Assembly: GCF_002872335.1 (NCBI RefSeq)
Contig: NZ_NJAG01000004.1
Location: 14 to 64,013 of the forward strand
Length of the DNA stretch: 64,000 bases
Source of the DNA: Siphonobacter sp. BAB-5405
Lineage (GTDB): Bacteria; Bacteroidota; Bacteroidia; Cytophagales; Spirosomataceae
Direction: 5' to 3'
Positions within the stretch are counted from its first letter, which is position 1. Each line of letters starts with the position of its first letter. The notes under the pieces are model-generated. The model was given only the letters and a program-made list of their open reading frames with translations. It had not been told where the DNA came from and did not search any database. The position numbers and the translations under genes are program-made. Of the stretch, positions 62,653 through 64,000 are shown in pieces.

Positions 62653-63765
62653 CTACCGCAGGGCTTTGGTAATCCAACCGCCGCCTACCACGTCGTCGCC
62701 TTCGTAAAAAACGGCTGCCTGACCGGGAGCTACGCCGGTTACGGGTTCGTGGAAGCGTACTTCCATTTGCCCACCGGTTTGCGTAATGATGGCCGGTGTT
62801 CCCTCGTGCTTATAACGAATTTTCGTGACTGTTTCCAGGGGCTGCGTCAGTTCGGCATACTTCTGCATATTCAGCTGACTAACCATCATACCAGTCCGTT
62901 CCAGGTCGCGGTCACGGCCCAGTACGACTTCATTGCTGTCTTTCCGAATTTCCGTAACGAAAGCGGGGTAGCCCAGAGCAATACCCAGGCCTTTGCGTTG
63001 GCCAATGGTATAGAACGGATAACCTTCGTGCGTGCCCAGTACTTTCCCTTCCTGATCGACGAAGTTACCGCCGGCTACTTCTGCCTCCAGGGTAGGAATA
63101 CGGCGTTTCAGGAAACCGCGATAATCGTTATCCGGTACAAAGCAGATCTCGTAGCTTTCTGCCTTGCTGGCTAACTCAAAGAAACCGCGTTCTTTGGCCA
63201 TTTCTCGAATTTCACTTTTACGGAAATTACCCAGGGGAAGCTTGGTACGGGCCAGACTGTCCTGTGATACCCCCCAGAGTACGTAACTCTGATCTTTCCA
63301 GGTATCCAAACCCTTCGATACGATATGACGACCGTGCGACGGACCGCCGTTGCCTTCCCGCAGGTTGGCATAGTGACCTGTAGCAATAAACTCGCAATCG
63401 AGCTTGTCGGCCCGCCGTAACAAAGCGTCCCACTTGATGTGCGTGTTGCACAAAACGCAGGGGTTAGGCGTACGGCCTTCCAGGTATTCACCCGTAAAAT
63501 GGTCGATTACGTAATCCCCAAATTCATTCCGAATGTCAAGAATATAGTGCGGGAAACCCAGCTGTACCGCTACGTTACGGGCATCGTTGATGCTATCGAG
63601 ACTACAACAGCCCGTTTCTTTTTTCGTACCCCCGGAACTGGCGTAGTCCCAGGTTTTCATCGTCATACCAATGACTTCGTAACCTTGTTCGTGCAGCAGG
63701 ACCGCTGCCAGTGAAGAATCAATGCCGCCACTCATGGCGACCAGAATACGTCCGTGTTTGCTCAT
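62653..63765 (-). CDS. mnmA: tRNA-specific 2-thiouridylase MnmA
   Basis: A 370-residue enzyme that thiolates U34 in tRNA for Lys, Glu and Gln. The ATP PP-loop is VAMSGGIDSSLAAVLL; the catalytic Cys pair are in PNPCVLCNTHIKW and SYEICFVPD. The C-terminal beta-barrel ends GGWITKAL. All is in the normal order. The start at 63765 is ATG. Confidence 0.97.
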   Translation of the reverse strand: MSKHGRILVAMSGGIDSSLAAVLLHEQGYEVIGMTMKTWDYASSGGTKKETGCCSLDSINDARNVAVQLGFPHYILDIRNEFGDYVIDHFTGEYLEGRTPNPCVLCNTHIKWDALLRRADKLDCEFIATGHYANLREGNGGPSHGRHIVSKGLDTWKDQSYVLWGVSQDSLARTKLPLGNFRKSEIREMAKERGFFELASKAESYEICFVPDNDYRGFLKRRIPTLEAEVAGGNFVDQEGKVLGTHEGYPFYTIGQRKGLGIALGYPAFVTEIRKDSNEVVLGRDRDLERTGMMVSQLNMQKYAELTQPLETVTKIRYKHEGTPAIITQTGGQMEVRFHEPVTGVAPGQAAVFYEGDDVVGGGWITKALR

Positions 63766-63885
63766 AATGAATCCGGCCAGGGTTCAAAGCCCTGCGATTG
63801 GTGATGTAGTGAAAGACACTACGAAAAGGTACTGGTAATGCTAAGGGAGTGCATTTCAACCCAAACCCTTGGGTGAAAGTTCAAT

Positions 63886-63918
63886 TTCAGGAGCAGTAAT
63901 GCGAGTACTGCTCCTGAA
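63886..63918 (-). terminator. Terminator of the truncated gene at the window end
   Basis: A 13-base perfect stem TTCAGGAGCAGTA / TACTGCTCCTGAA with a 7-base loop, six bases past the stop at 63924 on the minus strand. Confidence 0.8.
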
Positions 63919-63923
63919 ACGTA

Positions 63924-64000
63924 CTACTTTTTAAGGCCTAACTCCAGCAGGCGTTCATCCAGAAACTCTCCGGCGGTCATGTCCGTATAAAGTTTAGGAT
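63924..64000 (-). CDS. 3' end of an unidentified gene (cut by the window edge)
   Basis: The last 24 codons on the minus strand read PKLYTDMTAGEFLDERL then LELGLKK and stop. This is too short to name a family. The terminator directly after it supports a real gene, upstream of mnmA in the direction of transcription. Confidence 0.6.
   Translation of the reverse strand, partial: PKLYTDMTAGEFLDERLLELGLKK

Overview
The window looks like a chromosomal segment from a Bacteroidota bacterium of the order Cytophagales (Spirosoma/Siphonobacter-like), with G+C near one half by eye. The evidence is a SusC/SusD pair controlled by an ECF sigma factor and FecR, a type IX secretion C-terminal domain on a subtilase, TAnnTTTG promoter boxes, many AraC-type regulators and LiaF/PspC membrane proteins. 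The species cannot be fixed from the sequence alone. I see one tRNA (Val, TAC) and no rRNA, transposase, phage gene or CRISPR array. Most of the window is ordinary core chromosome; the accessory parts are the glycan loci, the two acyltransferases and the intergenic repeats.

Layout. 0-5 kb: aspS, a GT-C-type membrane protein and a PchR-like AraC regulator. 5-15 kb: a siderophore-type TonB receptor, then ECF sigma, FecR, SusC and SusD with no degradative enzyme beside them. 15-21 kb: a minus-strand glycan operon (FdtA-like ketoisomerase, DegT aminotransferase, polyprenyl-phosphate GT2, methyltransferase, GT-C protein) plus a second methyltransferase. 21-30 kb: SMP-30 lactonase, AlkB, catalase-like protein, AI-2E permease, two GT2 enzymes, tRNA-Val, VanX-like dipeptidase, SpmA/SpmB-like fusion and a TrpF-like protein. 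30-35.5 kb: small proteins, folB, a DivIVA-domain protein, then a WD40 gene and a phosphopantetheinyl transferase gene that each carry a one-base frameshift, followed by a long palindrome-rich repeat. 35.7-43.2 kb: galE, rmlB, rmlA, an AraC regulator and two tandem acyltransferases with a relic of a second AraC start between them. 43-55 kb: cyclophilin, S9 and S8 peptidases, guaA, NamZ-like muramidase and an FtsX/LolE-type permease. 55-60 kb: a DUF5690-type transporter, an XRE-cupin regulator and a PhnZ-like HD protein (possibly a reduced phosphonate locus), then a Crp-type regulator and an SDR. 60-64 kb: a PspC/LiaF operon, the second copy of the long repeat, mnmA and the 3' end of an unidentified gene.

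How genes may work together. RmlA and RmlB (37-39 kb) would make dTDP-4-keto-6-deoxyglucose, which the FdtA-like and DegT proteins (18.5-20 kb) could turn into a dTDP-3-amino-3,6-dideoxyhexose. No rmlC or rmlD is present, so dTDP-rhamnose cannot be made from genes in this window alone. The GT2, GT-C and acyltransferase genes are plausible later steps of a surface glycan.

Points most worth a second look: a 370-bp mosaic of small palindromes present twice (34.1 and 62.0 kb), two single-base frameshifts about 750 bp apart, a PhnZ-like HD protein with Tyr where a metal-ligand His is expected, a TrpF-fold protein without its catalytic residues, terminator hairpins ending within 1-3 bases of a start codon, and an orphan terminator that implies an unannotated minus-strand transcript near 60 kb.
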